NCBI GenBank assembly: GCA_038147335.1
Contig: JAYQTK010000002.1
Location: 666,333-730,332 of the forward strand
Origin: Marisimplicoccus sp038147335
GTDB lineage: Bacteria; Bacteroidota; Bacteroidia; Flavobacteriales; Flavobacteriaceae
Direction: 5' to 3'
Length of the DNA stretch: 64,000 bases
Shown in pieces: positions 1 through 8,854 of this stretch. The notes under the pieces are model-generated. The model did no database searches and was not told where the DNA came from. It worked only from the letters and a program-made list of their open reading frames with translations. The position numbers were made by a program, and so were the translations under genes. Position 1 is the stretch's first letter, and each line of letters opens with the position of its first letter.

Positions 1-152
1 TAAAAAAAGGTTTAAAAAATCTCATACTATGGTTTTTGCAATTAATATGTCAATTTAATGTTTTTTTATCATTGTCAATGTTTAGCACTACTTTATATTG
101 TTTATAATCAAAAGCATTAACTTTATGATATCATTTATTTTCTTTAAAAATC

Positions 153-382
153 ATGAAGATCACATCACCAATTACAAAAGCTATTACAATCACTATTACG
201 TTATGTTTATTTCAAAGCTATTCGTATAGTCAAGACCTGAAATAAAAGCAAATTATATAAAAGATGAACCTGTAATTGAAATTTTGCCTATTAACTTGAT
301 TCAAATAACACCTAAAAGAGTTATCCATTGATTTCCAGTTGCATCAAAACCTCAAGAGTTTGATTTAACATTCTTCTGTTAA
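153..382 (+). pseudogene. Decayed gene for a small exported protein
   Basis: An ATG at 153 opens a typical signal peptide (basic start, Thr/Ile-rich core, ending SYSQ) that stops after 30 residues at 243. A -1 frame change near 236 lets translation continue as a plausible polypeptide to a TGA at 329, and reading through that stop gives a further stretch to 380. One frameshift plus one in-frame stop in so short a space suggests a gene remnant. I do not recognise the family. It could also be chance coding. The first 150 bases of the window show no other signal. Confidence 0.3.
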
Positions 383-404
383 TACCCATTTTGCGAAAAG
401 GTTT

Positions 405-1058
405 TTAACTGCATAAAACCAGTTTTTCAGTCATCCTGTCCCTTTCCTCTTTCATTCTTTCATGGAAAGACAAAATTTCAGAATACATCAGTGCAGCTGA
501 GCATACTCAGTTTCCCTGGTTTATAGTCTGAGCAGCAAGTTAATCTAGATCTTCCTGTGAAAATCTGGTACATGCTTGTTAGCACAAACTTTCCATTAAT
601 TGTTTCAAGCCATTTGTTAAACTCCTCTTTGTTTTCAACCTCAGTGATAGGTATGAATGTTGGGGAAGGGTTTACCTCGCCCTCTAGTCCTCTATTAGTA
701 GTTGTTGGGCTATATGCAAGCTGACGCCCTGTTAGAGTTCTTAATCTTGGGTGAATCATATCAACATGGGTGACTCCTCTTTCCCAGCCCTGCCATTCTC
801 CGAATTCATGTAGACTTGAATTAACACCCCAAGAGCTATATTTTTCTACAGCCCAATCGTGTGCATTTTTCATTTGAGGCGTTCCAACCAATCTTGGTAC
901 TTAAATCCAATTACATCGAGTAGTTCATGAGCTAAAAGTTCAAGTTGAGAATTATTTTCGGCTTCATTAATAATATTTTTAACTATGTTATCTTGTGAAT
1001 AAACGGAAAAAGTCGATATCCAAAACACAACCAAAAACAGTGGGTTTGAGTATTTCAT
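405..1058 (-). pseudogene. Truncated, frameshifted exported peptidase (M28/M20-like) remnant
   Basis: The 5' part (1058 to about 906) encodes a signal peptide and the start of a metallopeptidase of the kind common in Flavobacteriia. The frame is broken by an apparent 8-base insertion (TACTTAAA on the plus strand, about 898-905). Removing it joins ELLDVIG to PRLVGTPQMKNAHDW, the expected family sequence. The second segment (891-478) covers the N-terminal domain, then loses the family pattern and stops. A short piece in another frame (479-405, containing ERMKEERDRM) looks like the next part of the same gene. Family members are usually 500 residues or more, and the catalytic metal-binding region is absent. 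This looks like a true pseudogene, not a sequencing error. Confidence 0.7.
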
Positions 1059-1083
1059 TAGGTTTTTATTAAAAGTTATTTTA

Positions 1084-2898
1084 TTAAGATATTATTTTTT
1101 TATCAGTTTTTATAGTAACTGAAGATGGGTGAAGCATTACCTCTGCAAGACCAGTTGTTTTTGGAAGTTCATATGCATAAAAATATTCTAAAGCATCCAG
1201 TTTACTTTCAAAAAAACTTGTGTCAAAAGACTTGTCTCCTGTAATTATTGCGCGCTTACTTACCACACCAATTTCTAACCAGGACCATCCAACTAATACA
1301 AGGCTGAAAAACTCCATAAAGATTGAAGCATCAGCTAAAAACTTTTCATAGTCTCCTTTTGAAGCAAAAGGAATAAGATGAAATAATATTTTTTGAGTTT
1401 CTTCCAGTTTTTTATCTAAACTAGCAGCCCACTCCTTTAGGTCATTATCCTGTGAAGCTTCATCAATGGTCTTTTTTATTTCTTCCATTAAAAGCTTCGC
1501 ACCCTCACCATTGTTAAGCATCATTTTTCTTCCAAGAAGGTCTTGAGACTGAATACCTGTTGTCCCCTCATAGATTGTACAAATTCTTATATCTCTATAA
1601 TATTGCTGAAGAATAAAGTCCGAACAAAACCCATAACCTCCAAGTACTTGAAGCCCATTGTTTATTGAATAAATACCTGCCTCTGAAGGATAAGTCTTAA
1701 CCACTGGAATAATCATCTCTAGTAGTGTATGATATTTATTCTTTTCCTCTTCATCCTCACTGTTGTGTTGAAGGTCAAAATATTTTGAAGCTTTAAATAT
1801 CAAATTCATAGACCCCTCAACCATGGCTTTTTGAAGCATCAGCATCCTTCTTACATCAGGATGTTCAATTATTAAGCTTTGTTTTTCTTTTAAATCTTTT
1901 TTTCCATCTGAAGAAAGTTTTCTTCCCTGTGGACGTTCATTTGCATACTCCAAAGAGGCATAATAAGCGCCTGAAGCTATTGCAGAACCAGCTCTTCCAA
2001 CAGCTATTCTTGCACCATTCATCATTAAAAACATATAATGAAGACCTTTGTTTTCTTCTCCAACAAGATATCCGTGACAGTTATCTTCATCTCCAAAACC
2101 AAGGTGAGTAGTACAATATCCTTTCTGTCCCATTTTCTCAAAATCAGCAACTGTTGTTACATCATTTGGTTCAAGATTTCCATTTTCATCTAGTCTCATT
2201 TTTGGTACAACAAATAATGAAATTCCTTTTGTTCCAGCAGGAGCCCCTTCAATTCGGGCTAACAATAAGTGGACTATATTTTCAGCATATTGATGATCTC
2301 CTCCTGAGATAAAAATCTTTTGACCACTAATTTTATAATGTCCACCATCACAAGGAGTGGCCTTTGTAACAATGTCTGATAATGAGCTACCGGCTTGCGG
2401 CTCAGTTAAACACATTGTTCCGCCCCACTCTCCTGTAAGCATTTTAGGAGTATATTTTTCTTTTAACTCTTTACTAGCAAACTCAATAATTAATTCTGCA
2501 GCACCTGTGGTAAGACCAGAATAACCAGGCAAATGATTATTAGCAGCATCTAAAATATAATTTGCAGCAGTGTGAACAAGTAGTGGTAATTGAAGCCCTC
2601 CGTCTTCATAATCAAAAGGCGCAGCAATGAGACCCATTTCTCCACCTTCCTTCATCATTTTTCCAACTTGTTGGTGCACATGAATTTTACCGTCTTTATA
2701 ATGAGCTGGATTTTCATCCATTTCTTTAAAATATGGAAACAGCTCTCTATCTGCAAACTGTTTAACCGAGTCAATAAACATATCAACTGACTCAAGATTA
2801 TGATCAGCAAACCTTTTTTTACTTAAGATAGATTCAAGCTCCTGAACATTGTTCATGAAAAATTTTACAGTATTAAGATCTACATACTTGTTTGCCAT
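1084..2898 (-). CDS. Acyl-CoA dehydrogenase, long form with C-terminal extension
   Basis: This 604-residue flavoprotein should oxidise an acyl-CoA to the trans-2-enoyl-CoA and pass electrons to ETF in the cytoplasm. The order is an N-terminal helical domain (about 40-155), the beta domain with MCLTEPQAGS (162-171), and a C-terminal helical domain containing YEGTTGIQSQDL (443-454), where Glu444 is the expected catalytic base. Residues after about 460 form the extra helical domain of the AcdA-like long acyl-CoA dehydrogenases common in Bacteroidota. It stands apart from other beta-oxidation genes. EtfAB are encoded at 52-54 kb and are plausible electron acceptors. The exact substrate is unknown. 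Confidence 0.93.
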   Translation of the reverse strand: MANKYVDLNTVKFFMNNVQELESILSKKRFADHNLESVDMFIDSVKQFADRELFPYFKEMDENPAHYKDGKIHVHQQVGKMMKEGGEMGLIAAPFDYEDGGLQLPLLVHTAANYILDAANNHLPGYSGLTTGAAELIIEFASKELKEKYTPKMLTGEWGGTMCLTEPQAGSSLSDIVTKATPCDGGHYKISGQKIFISGGDHQYAENIVHLLLARIEGAPAGTKGISLFVVPKMRLDENGNLEPNDVTTVADFEKMGQKGYCTTHLGFGDEDNCHGYLVGEENKGLHYMFLMMNGARIAVGRAGSAIASGAYYASLEYANERPQGRKLSSDGKKDLKEKQSLIIEHPDVRRMLMLQKAMVEGSMNLIFKASKYFDLQHNSEDEEEKNKYHTLLEMIIPVVKTYPSEAGIYSINNGLQVLGGYGFCSDFILQQYYRDIRICTIYEGTTGIQSQDLLGRKMMLNNGEGAKLLMEEIKKTIDEASQDNDLKEWAASLDKKLEETQKILFHLIPFASKGDYEKFLADASIFMEFFSLVLVGWSWLEIGVVSKRAIITGDKSFDTSFFESKLDALEYFYAYELPKTTGLAEVMLHPSSVTIKTDKKIIS

Positions 2899-2929
2899 AG
2901 TTAATCAATAAAGTACAAATATATTCTTA

Positions 2930-3334
2930 TTAAATTTCTCCTTTTTTCCATGCATATCCTAAAGCCAATGCAGCAACAGAGCTTAATAGTAAAACAGCTA
3001 GTGGAGGCCCACCTTTACCTACTAGAAAGTTTATCCAGTCCATGAAAATCCATCCAACATGAAAAATAAACAATATAAGTGCAGCCATTTTAGCAGTTGC
3101 TTTTTCTTTGATTGTTGTTGCTACCGCTACAGCAATTATCATCGACGCAGAGATCACACCAAATACATCGAATATTGTCATCAAAGCCTCTTTCCCTGGA
3201 TCGTTTATGCCAGGAAATTGACTAAATACCATTTCATCAGCCATCTCCGGCATTAGTTTAATCAATACAATAGGTAAAGATGCTATAAGGTCTATTATTA
3301 GAGCAATAATAAAAAGTGTTTTGAATTTTTTCAT
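2930..3334 (-). CDS. Small integral membrane protein, unknown function
   Basis: The 134-residue product has four hydrophobic segments (about 8-25, 52-72, 78-98 and 108-128) joined by short polar loops, and ends in a basic tail. No catalytic motif or recognised family is visible. The N-terminal segment could be mistaken for a signal peptide but is more likely the first membrane helix. It lies 31 bases upstream of the acyl-CoA dehydrogenase on the same strand and may be co-transcribed with it. It is divergent from katG, with which it shares an upstream region of about 130 bases. The function is not inferable from sequence alone. Confidence 0.7.
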   Translation of the reverse strand: MKKFKTLFIIALIIDLIASLPIVLIKLMPEMADEMVFSQFPGINDPGKEALMTIFDVFGVISASMIIAVAVATTIKEKATAKMAALILFIFHVGWIFMDWINFLVGKGGPPLAVLLLSSVAALALGYAWKKGEI

Positions 3335-3364
3335 AAGTGTGTTTTTATCTAAATTAAGCCTTTT

Positions 3365-3389
3365 GACTATAAGATATTACTATATAGTC
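3365..3389. promoter_or_regulatory. Inverted repeat between divergent katG and membrane protein genes
   Basis: GACTATA (3365-3371) and TATAGTC (3383-3389) form perfect 7-base arms around an 11-base spacer, about 75 bases upstream of the katG start. The position suits an operator for a peroxide-responsive or other regulator. The spacing does not match the OxyR pattern, so I do not name a regulator. Confidence 0.3.
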
Positions 3390-3463
3390 TAAGAATTTAT
3401 TATTAAAGAACAAAAGGAAGTAGAATAAGTAATAAAAATTAATAAATTAGAATCAAAAATTTA

Positions 3464-5635
3464 ATGACTATGGAAAATTTAGGTAATAATGGACAATCAA
3501 ACGGAAAATGTCCATTCATGCATGGAGCATCAACTACACCAGACACATCACCATTAAAATGGTGGCCAAAAAGATTAAACCTAGACATTCTTCATCAACA
3601 TGATGAAAAGTCAAACCCTTATAACAGTGATTTTAATTACAGAGAAGAAGTAAAATCATTAGACTTTAAAGCTCTTGAAAAAGATATGCACGATCTTATG
3701 ACCACACCACAGTCTTGGTGGCCAGCAGACTGGGGACATTATGGTGGATTAATGATTAGAATGGCATGGCATGCTGCTGGGACATATAGAGTTGCTGATG
3801 GTCGTGGTGGTGCAGGAACAGGAAACCTAAGATTTGCTCCTTTAAATTCATGGCCTGATAATGGAAACCTAGATAAAGCAAGAAGGTTAATGTGGCCAAT
3901 AAAAAAGAAATATGGTAATAAAATAAGCTGGGCAGATTTATTTATTCTAGCAGGAAATATTGCCTATGAAAGCATGGGACTAAAAACATTTGGATTTTCT
4001 TATGGAAGACCAGATATCTGGCAGCCTGAGATTGATATTTATTGGGGCCCTGAAGATGAAATTATGGCGCCTAGTGAGAATAGATATGTAGATTTAGAAG
4101 ACACATCAACACTTGAAACCCCACTGGGAGCTACTCACATGGGTCTAATTTATGTAAATCCAGAGGGAGTAAATGGAAAACCTGACCCAATGAAGACAGC
4201 ACTCCATGTAAGAGAAACTTTTGCAAGAATGGCTATGAATGATGAAGAGACAGCTGCTTTAACTGCAGGAGGACACACTGTAGGGAAAGCTCATGGTAAT
4301 GGAGATGCTTCCAAGCTTGGAAGAGAACCAGAAGGTGCAAATATTGAGGATCAAGGATTTGGATGGATTAATCCAACTCTTGATGAAAAAGGCCCAGTAA
4401 CAAGTGGTCTTGAAGGAGCATGGACTACAAACCCTACAAAATGGGACAATGGTTACTTTGAAATGCTGTTTAATCATGAATGGGAATTACAAAAAAGTCC
4501 AGCTGGTGCTTGGCAATGGGAGCCTGTAGACATCTTGGAAGAGAATAAACCAATCGATGCTGCTAACCCATCTGTAAGAAAAAACCCAATAATGACTGAC
4601 GCAGATATGGCAATGAAAATGGACCCTATTTACAGGGAGATTTGTCTAAAGTTTAAAGATGATCAAGAATATTTTTCAGACACATTTGCAAGAGCATGGT
4701 TTAAACTTACTCACAGAGATATGGGGCCAAAAACAAGATATATTGGACCAAATTTTCCAGGGGAAGATTTAATATGGCAAGATCCAGTTCCATCTGGAAA
4801 CAAAAACTATGATGAGAATGATGTCAAGGCCAAAATTTCTAGCTCAGGATTATCAATTTCTGATAGAGTAGCAGTAGCATGGGACAGTGCTAAAACTTTT
4901 AGAACCTCAGATTTAAGAGGGGGAGCGAATGGCGCAAGAATATCACTTTCTCCACAAAAAGATTGGGATGCTAATGAACCTGAAAGACTTTCAAAGACCT
5001 TATCAGCGTTAAAAACAATAGCATTAGACACAGGTGCAAGTTTAGCTGATACTATTGTTATAGCTGGTAATCTCGCAGTAGAAGAAGCTGCAAAGGCAGC
5101 AGGATATAGTATAACAATACCTCTAGTGAAAGGAAGAGGAGATGCGTCACAAGAAATGACAGATGTAAATTCATTCTCAAATCTTGAGCCAGCAGCTGAT
5201 GCATTTAGAAACTGGTCGAGTGGAAAATCTAATTCAAGTCCAGAGGAGCTTATGGTAGATCAAGCGCAGCTTTTAGGATTAACAGCTCCTGAGATGACTG
5301 TTCTGCTTGGAGGTATGAGAGTTCTTGGTGCTAATCATATTGATAATAAAGCAGGTATTTTCACAGACAAAGAAGGCACTTTGACTAATGATTTTTTTGT
5401 AAACCTTACTGACATGAATAACACATGGAATATTGTTGGTGAGAACAAGTATGAGTTGAAGGACAGACAATCTGGAGAGCTTAAATGGACAGCTTCATCT
5501 GTTGATTTAGTATTTGGATCAAACTCAATATTAAGGTCTTATGCTGAACTTTATGCTCAGGATGATAATAAAGAAAAATTTGTAAATGACTTTTCAAAAG
5601 TATGGACAAAAGTCATGAATGCAGATATTTTTTAA
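3464..5635 (+). CDS. katG: Catalase-peroxidase KatG
   Basis: This bifunctional haem enzyme removes hydrogen peroxide by catalase and peroxidase activity. Its 723 residues are the usual length for a two-domain KatG. The distal haem site is Arg99-Trp102-His103 in MIRMAWHAAGTYR. The proximal ligand is His271 in LTAGGHTVGKAHGNG. Trp102, Tyr230 and Met256 are placed to form the Met-Tyr-Trp adduct needed for catalase activity. The C-terminal half is the degenerate second peroxidase domain. There is no signal peptide, so it is probably cytoplasmic. Translation could start at the ATG at 3464 or at the ATG two codons later. An inverted repeat lies upstream and a hairpin follows the gene, consistent with its own transcript. 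Confidence 0.98.
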   Translation: MTMENLGNNGQSNGKCPFMHGASTTPDTSPLKWWPKRLNLDILHQHDEKSNPYNSDFNYREEVKSLDFKALEKDMHDLMTTPQSWWPADWGHYGGLMIRMAWHAAGTYRVADGRGGAGTGNLRFAPLNSWPDNGNLDKARRLMWPIKKKYGNKISWADLFILAGNIAYESMGLKTFGFSYGRPDIWQPEIDIYWGPEDEIMAPSENRYVDLEDTSTLETPLGATHMGLIYVNPEGVNGKPDPMKTALHVRETFARMAMNDEETAALTAGGHTVGKAHGNGDASKLGREPEGANIEDQGFGWINPTLDEKGPVTSGLEGAWTTNPTKWDNGYFEMLFNHEWELQKSPAGAWQWEPVDILEENKPIDAANPSVRKNPIMTDADMAMKMDPIYREICLKFKDDQEYFSDTFARAWFKLTHRDMGPKTRYIGPNFPGEDLIWQDPVPSGNKNYDENDVKAKISSSGLSISDRVAVAWDSAKTFRTSDLRGGANGARISLSPQKDWDANEPERLSKTLSALKTIALDTGASLADTIVIAGNLAVEEAAKAAGYSITIPLVKGRGDASQEMTDVNSFSNLEPAADAFRNWSSGKSNSSPEELMVDQAQLLGLTAPEMTVLLGGMRVLGANHIDNKAGIFTDKEGTLTNDFFVNLTDMNNTWNIVGENKYELKDRQSGELKWTASSVDLVFGSNSILRSYAELYAQDDNKEKFVNDFSKVWTKVMNADIF

Positions 5636-5709
5636 ACTATCAATAAAAAAACAGGTCTAAACGGTACTATGAAACAATTTTCATTAGTTAATTGATTGTT
5701 TTGTGTACC

Positions 5710-5740
5710 GGCCTAGACTTTTTTGATCTAGGCCTCTTTA
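5710..5740 (+). terminator. Probable terminator downstream of katG
   Basis: GGCCTAGA (5710-5717) pairs perfectly with TCTAGGCC (5727-5734) around a 9-base loop, followed by a moderately T-rich stretch. A longer imperfect repeat may extend the structure: AGGTCTAAACGGTAC near 5654-5668 opposes GTACCGGCCTAGAC at 5706-5719. The short T-run makes this weaker than a canonical intrinsic terminator. Confidence 0.55.
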
Positions 5741-5783
5741 CTTCTATTAAATTTTTATATTTAACGTTCCTAAAATTAATATT

Positions 5784-7793
5784 ATGAAAAAAATACTATT
5801 TGTTCTATTTGCACTAGCATCTTTTAATCTTAACTCACAAGAGCTAGTTGTAATGTCAAATCTTGAAGGATTAAACATGAAAGTGGGAGAAACTTTTGCT
5901 CCAACATCTTATGCTGAAACTTTAAATGGAGAAAAAACCTTATGTCAAGCGGTCATCTATTACAATAAAAAAGGTGTTTTTAGCACAGCTAAAGCAATCA
6001 CGGTTAATAGGTCTGAAGGTACAATCAGGGCAAATGAACCTGGAACTCACGAAATAGTTGCGCTTTGTATAGGACAAGAAGGTCAGAGACTTAGTAGAAC
6101 TTTTCCAGTTCAAGTTGATTATCCAAAAGCTAAAGAAATTAACATAAAACTATCTTCTCTTGCTGTTTATGAAGGTTCTTTTATTCCTCTTGAGTTTGAA
6201 ATTGTTGATGAGATGGGTTTTTCAAGAAAAAATGAATTTTTTCAGTTAAGTAGTAATTCAAATAATATTGAGATAGACGCGTTTAACAATGTTAAGGCTG
6301 TTTCACCAGGTAAAGCAGTTTTAGAGGCATCTTTCGATGGTATATCTTCATCTGTTGAAATAGACGTTTTATCTAATCCGATTGAAAAGCTTGAGCTTAA
6401 GGCCAGTCTAGATGTAGCTAGAACAGGTGATGTAGTAAAATATGATGCTTTAGCTTATGACAATCAAGGTAATGAGCTAGATGGACTTCCATTTACATAC
6501 ACTTTTTATGGTAAGGCAATTGATAAATCAAATAATGCCTCAGGATTAATTATGAATGATGGAAGGTTTGTAGCAGAAGTAATAGGTGACTATATGGTTA
6601 CTGTAAGTCTTGGGACAAAGTCAACTTCTCGCCCGTTGAAAGTTGTAGGAAGGGGAGTCGAGAGAGAGGTAGTAAAAGTGGGTCAAGGAATAGTGTCTGA
6701 TAAGCATACTTCTGACTTTTGGGTTTTTGAAGGTGTGGATGGAAGAGATTATGCAGTAACAGGAACATGGGGAGCAGATGGAACTTCATTTTTTTGGGAT
6801 GTTACTGACCCAGGAAATATTAAAAAAATAGATAGTGTAAAAGTGGATGCCAGAACTGTAAATGATGTAAAAGTTTCTAAGGATGGAAGAATTTCTGTAA
6901 TTAGTAGGGAAGGAGCGTCTAATAGAAAAAACGGAATTATAATTTTAGATGTAACTAATCCATTTGACGTAAAAATTTTATCAGAGTATACAAAAAATTT
7001 GACTGGTGGTGTACATAATGTGTTTATTGATAATAATCATGTTTATGCATTAAGTGGAAGCCAACGATACTACGTTATCAATATAGAGGATCCTAAAAAT
7101 CCGGTTGAGGTTGGAATGTTTGAAGTAGGTAAAGAAGGACAGTCAATACATGATGTTTGGATTGAAGATGGGATTGCATACTCTTCAAATTGGAGGGATG
7201 GAGTCTATCTTGTAGATGTAGGAAATGGAATTGCCGGAGGGTCGCCATCTAATCCTGTTGCTTTTGCAAATTATGATTATGCAACTGGAGCTCATCATGC
7301 AACATTTCCATTCAAAAGCAAATCAACAGGTAAGTTCTACACTGTATTAGGAGATGAAATTTTTCCTGACGGAGTAGACGAGAATAATCCAAACATTACT
7401 GCAGGGTTTCTTCATTTTGTTGACTTCTCAGATTTAGATAATCCAGTTGAAGTTGCAAAATATGAACTGCCTGGACAGGGTTCTCATAATTATTGGATTG
7501 AAGATGATATTCTATATGTTGCAATGTACGGAGGAGGAGTAAGAATAGTAGATATTAGTGGAGAGCTTTTAGGAGATCTCTACAGACAAGGAAGAGAGAT
7601 TGGTTATATAATGACTGGATCTCCAAATGGTTACATTCCAAATGCTACCATGTCATGGGGCGCACAATTGTACAAAGGCTATGTTTTCTATTCAGACTGG
7701 AACACAGGTTTAGGATCGTCAAAAGTTTCTGAGCTTAAACCAGATAATTCTAAAGCGAACCAATATATTAACAGAACCCCTATAATTGATTAA
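5784..7793 (+). CDS. Exported LVIVD-repeat beta-propeller protein with Ig-like N-terminal region
   Basis: This 669-residue protein begins with a signal peptide (MKKILFVLFALASFNLNSQ) and should be periplasmic or surface-exposed. Residues about 20-285 look like three bacterial Ig-like (Big_2-type) beta domains, with recurring patterns such as VKAVSPGKAVLEA. Residues about 300-650 carry LVIVD-type propeller blades, seen as IIILDVTNPFDVKILSEY, YYVINIEDPKNPVEVGMF and GVRIVDISGELLG. No enzyme motif is visible, so a binding or scaffold role is an inference. Its stop overlaps the start of the next propeller gene by one base (TAATG), suggesting translational coupling. Ligand and partner are unknown. 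Confidence 0.85.
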   Translation: MKKILFVLFALASFNLNSQELVVMSNLEGLNMKVGETFAPTSYAETLNGEKTLCQAVIYYNKKGVFSTAKAITVNRSEGTIRANEPGTHEIVALCIGQEGQRLSRTFPVQVDYPKAKEINIKLSSLAVYEGSFIPLEFEIVDEMGFSRKNEFFQLSSNSNNIEIDAFNNVKAVSPGKAVLEASFDGISSSVEIDVLSNPIEKLELKASLDVARTGDVVKYDALAYDNQGNELDGLPFTYTFYGKAIDKSNNASGLIMNDGRFVAEVIGDYMVTVSLGTKSTSRPLKVVGRGVEREVVKVGQGIVSDKHTSDFWVFEGVDGRDYAVTGTWGADGTSFFWDVTDPGNIKKIDSVKVDARTVNDVKVSKDGRISVISREGASNRKNGIIILDVTNPFDVKILSEYTKNLTGGVHNVFIDNNHVYALSGSQRYYVINIEDPKNPVEVGMFEVGKEGQSIHDVWIEDGIAYSSNWRDGVYLVDVGNGIAGGSPSNPVAFANYDYATGAHHATFPFKSKSTGKFYTVLGDEIFPDGVDENNPNITAGFLHFVDFSDLDNPVEVAKYELPGQGSHNYWIEDDILYVAMYGGGVRIVDISGELLGDLYRQGREIGYIMTGSPNGYIPNATMSWGAQLYKGYVFYSDWNTGLGSSKVSELKPDNSKANQYINRTPIID

Positions 7794-8842
7794 TGAAAAA
7801 AGTACTTTTATTTACAATATTGTCTTTTTCATTATGCTCCGCACAGAACTATTACTTTTATGTTGCAGCTGAGTCAGATGATACAGTCTCTTTAATTAAG
7901 TTTGATGGTAAGCAGGCAGAAGAGTTAGAAAGAATTCCAGTCGGTATGATGAAAACAGAAATTGAAGGACCTCATGGTCTAACAGTTGACCCAACAGGAG
8001 AATATTGGTACCTTTCTCTAGCTCACGGGAACCCTTATGGTTCACTTGTCAAATACTCAACTAAAACCAACAAACTTGTAGACAAAACTTTGTTAGGATT
8101 ATTTCCTGCTTCAATGCAAATTTCGGAACTAACAGGACTCCTTTATTGTGTAAATTTTAATTTGCATGGAGAGATGAAGCCTAGTTCAGTTTCAGTTGTT
8201 GATCCTGAAAGTATGACTGAAATCAAAAAAATTCAGACAGGTGTTATGCCTCATGGCTCTAGATTATCTCCTAGTGGAAGACATCAGTATTCTGTAGCCA
8301 TGATGTCTGGCGAATTATTTGAAATTGATGCACTTACTCTTGAGGTTAATAGAGTTTTGAGCTTGGACAAGAAAAAAATGAATCATCAAGGCATGATGCA
8401 TCATTCTATGGTTCAACCAACATGGGTTATGCCGGATCCAAATGGACAAAAACTTTACATTGCAGGCAACGGCTCCGACGAAATTATTGAGGTTGACATT
8501 AATGATTGGAGCATCACTAACAGAATAGAAACTGGGAAGGGGCCATATAATGTTGACGTTTCTCCAAATGGAAAATATTTGATTGCAACATTAAAGGGTG
8601 AAGGAAAAACTGCAATTTGGGAGCTTGGCAAGAAAAGAAAATCTTTAATTTCAAATACTTCCAGCGTCTCACATGGAGTCGTTATATCTCCAGACAGTAA
8701 ATATGCTTTTGTATCGGTTGAGGGAAAAGGAGGAGAGCCAGGTCTTGTAGATGTAATAGATATTAAAAAGTCAAAAATTGTTAGTTCTGTTAATATAGGA
8801 AAACAGGCTGGCGGTATTGCCTTCTGGAAGCTTGAGCAATAA
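7793..8842 (+). CDS. Exported YVTN-family beta-propeller protein
   Basis: The 349-residue product has a signal peptide ending near SLCSAQ and then a seven-bladed YVTN/YncE-like propeller, with blades marked by repeats such as GPHGLTVDPTGEYWYLSL, GPYNVDVSPNGKYLIATL and SHGVVISPDSKYAFVSV. A Met/His-rich patch (KKKMNHQGMMHHSMVQ, about 195-210) sits on one loop and resembles metal-binding loops, especially for copper. That is inference. It overlaps the preceding LVIVD propeller gene by one base and is 12 bases upstream of the aminotransferase-like gene, so the three probably form one transcript. The biochemical role is unknown. Confidence 0.85.
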   Translation: MKKVLLFTILSFSLCSAQNYYFYVAAESDDTVSLIKFDGKQAEELERIPVGMMKTEIEGPHGLTVDPTGEYWYLSLAHGNPYGSLVKYSTKTNKLVDKTLLGLFPASMQISELTGLLYCVNFNLHGEMKPSSVSVVDPESMTEIKKIQTGVMPHGSRLSPSGRHQYSVAMMSGELFEIDALTLEVNRVLSLDKKKMNHQGMMHHSMVQPTWVMPDPNGQKLYIAGNGSDEIIEVDINDWSITNRIETGKGPYNVDVSPNGKYLIATLKGEGKTAIWELGKKRKSLISNTSSVSHGVVISPDSKYAFVSVEGKGGEPGLVDVIDIKKSKIVSSVNIGKQAGGIAFWKLEQ

Positions 8843-8854
8843 CAATATACATAG

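Noticed and set aside
1929..2790. Plus-strand open frames inside the acyl-CoA dehydrogenase gene
   Set aside because: They are short, low-complexity shadows of a clear minus-strand gene with no start context or family pattern.
3365..3389. OxyR operator upstream of katG
   Set aside because: The ATAG/CTAT elements are present but their spacing does not match the 7-base periodic pattern of OxyR.
4259..5470. Minus-strand open frames inside katG
   Set aside because: Shadows of katG; composition is unlike a real protein and no family pattern is visible.
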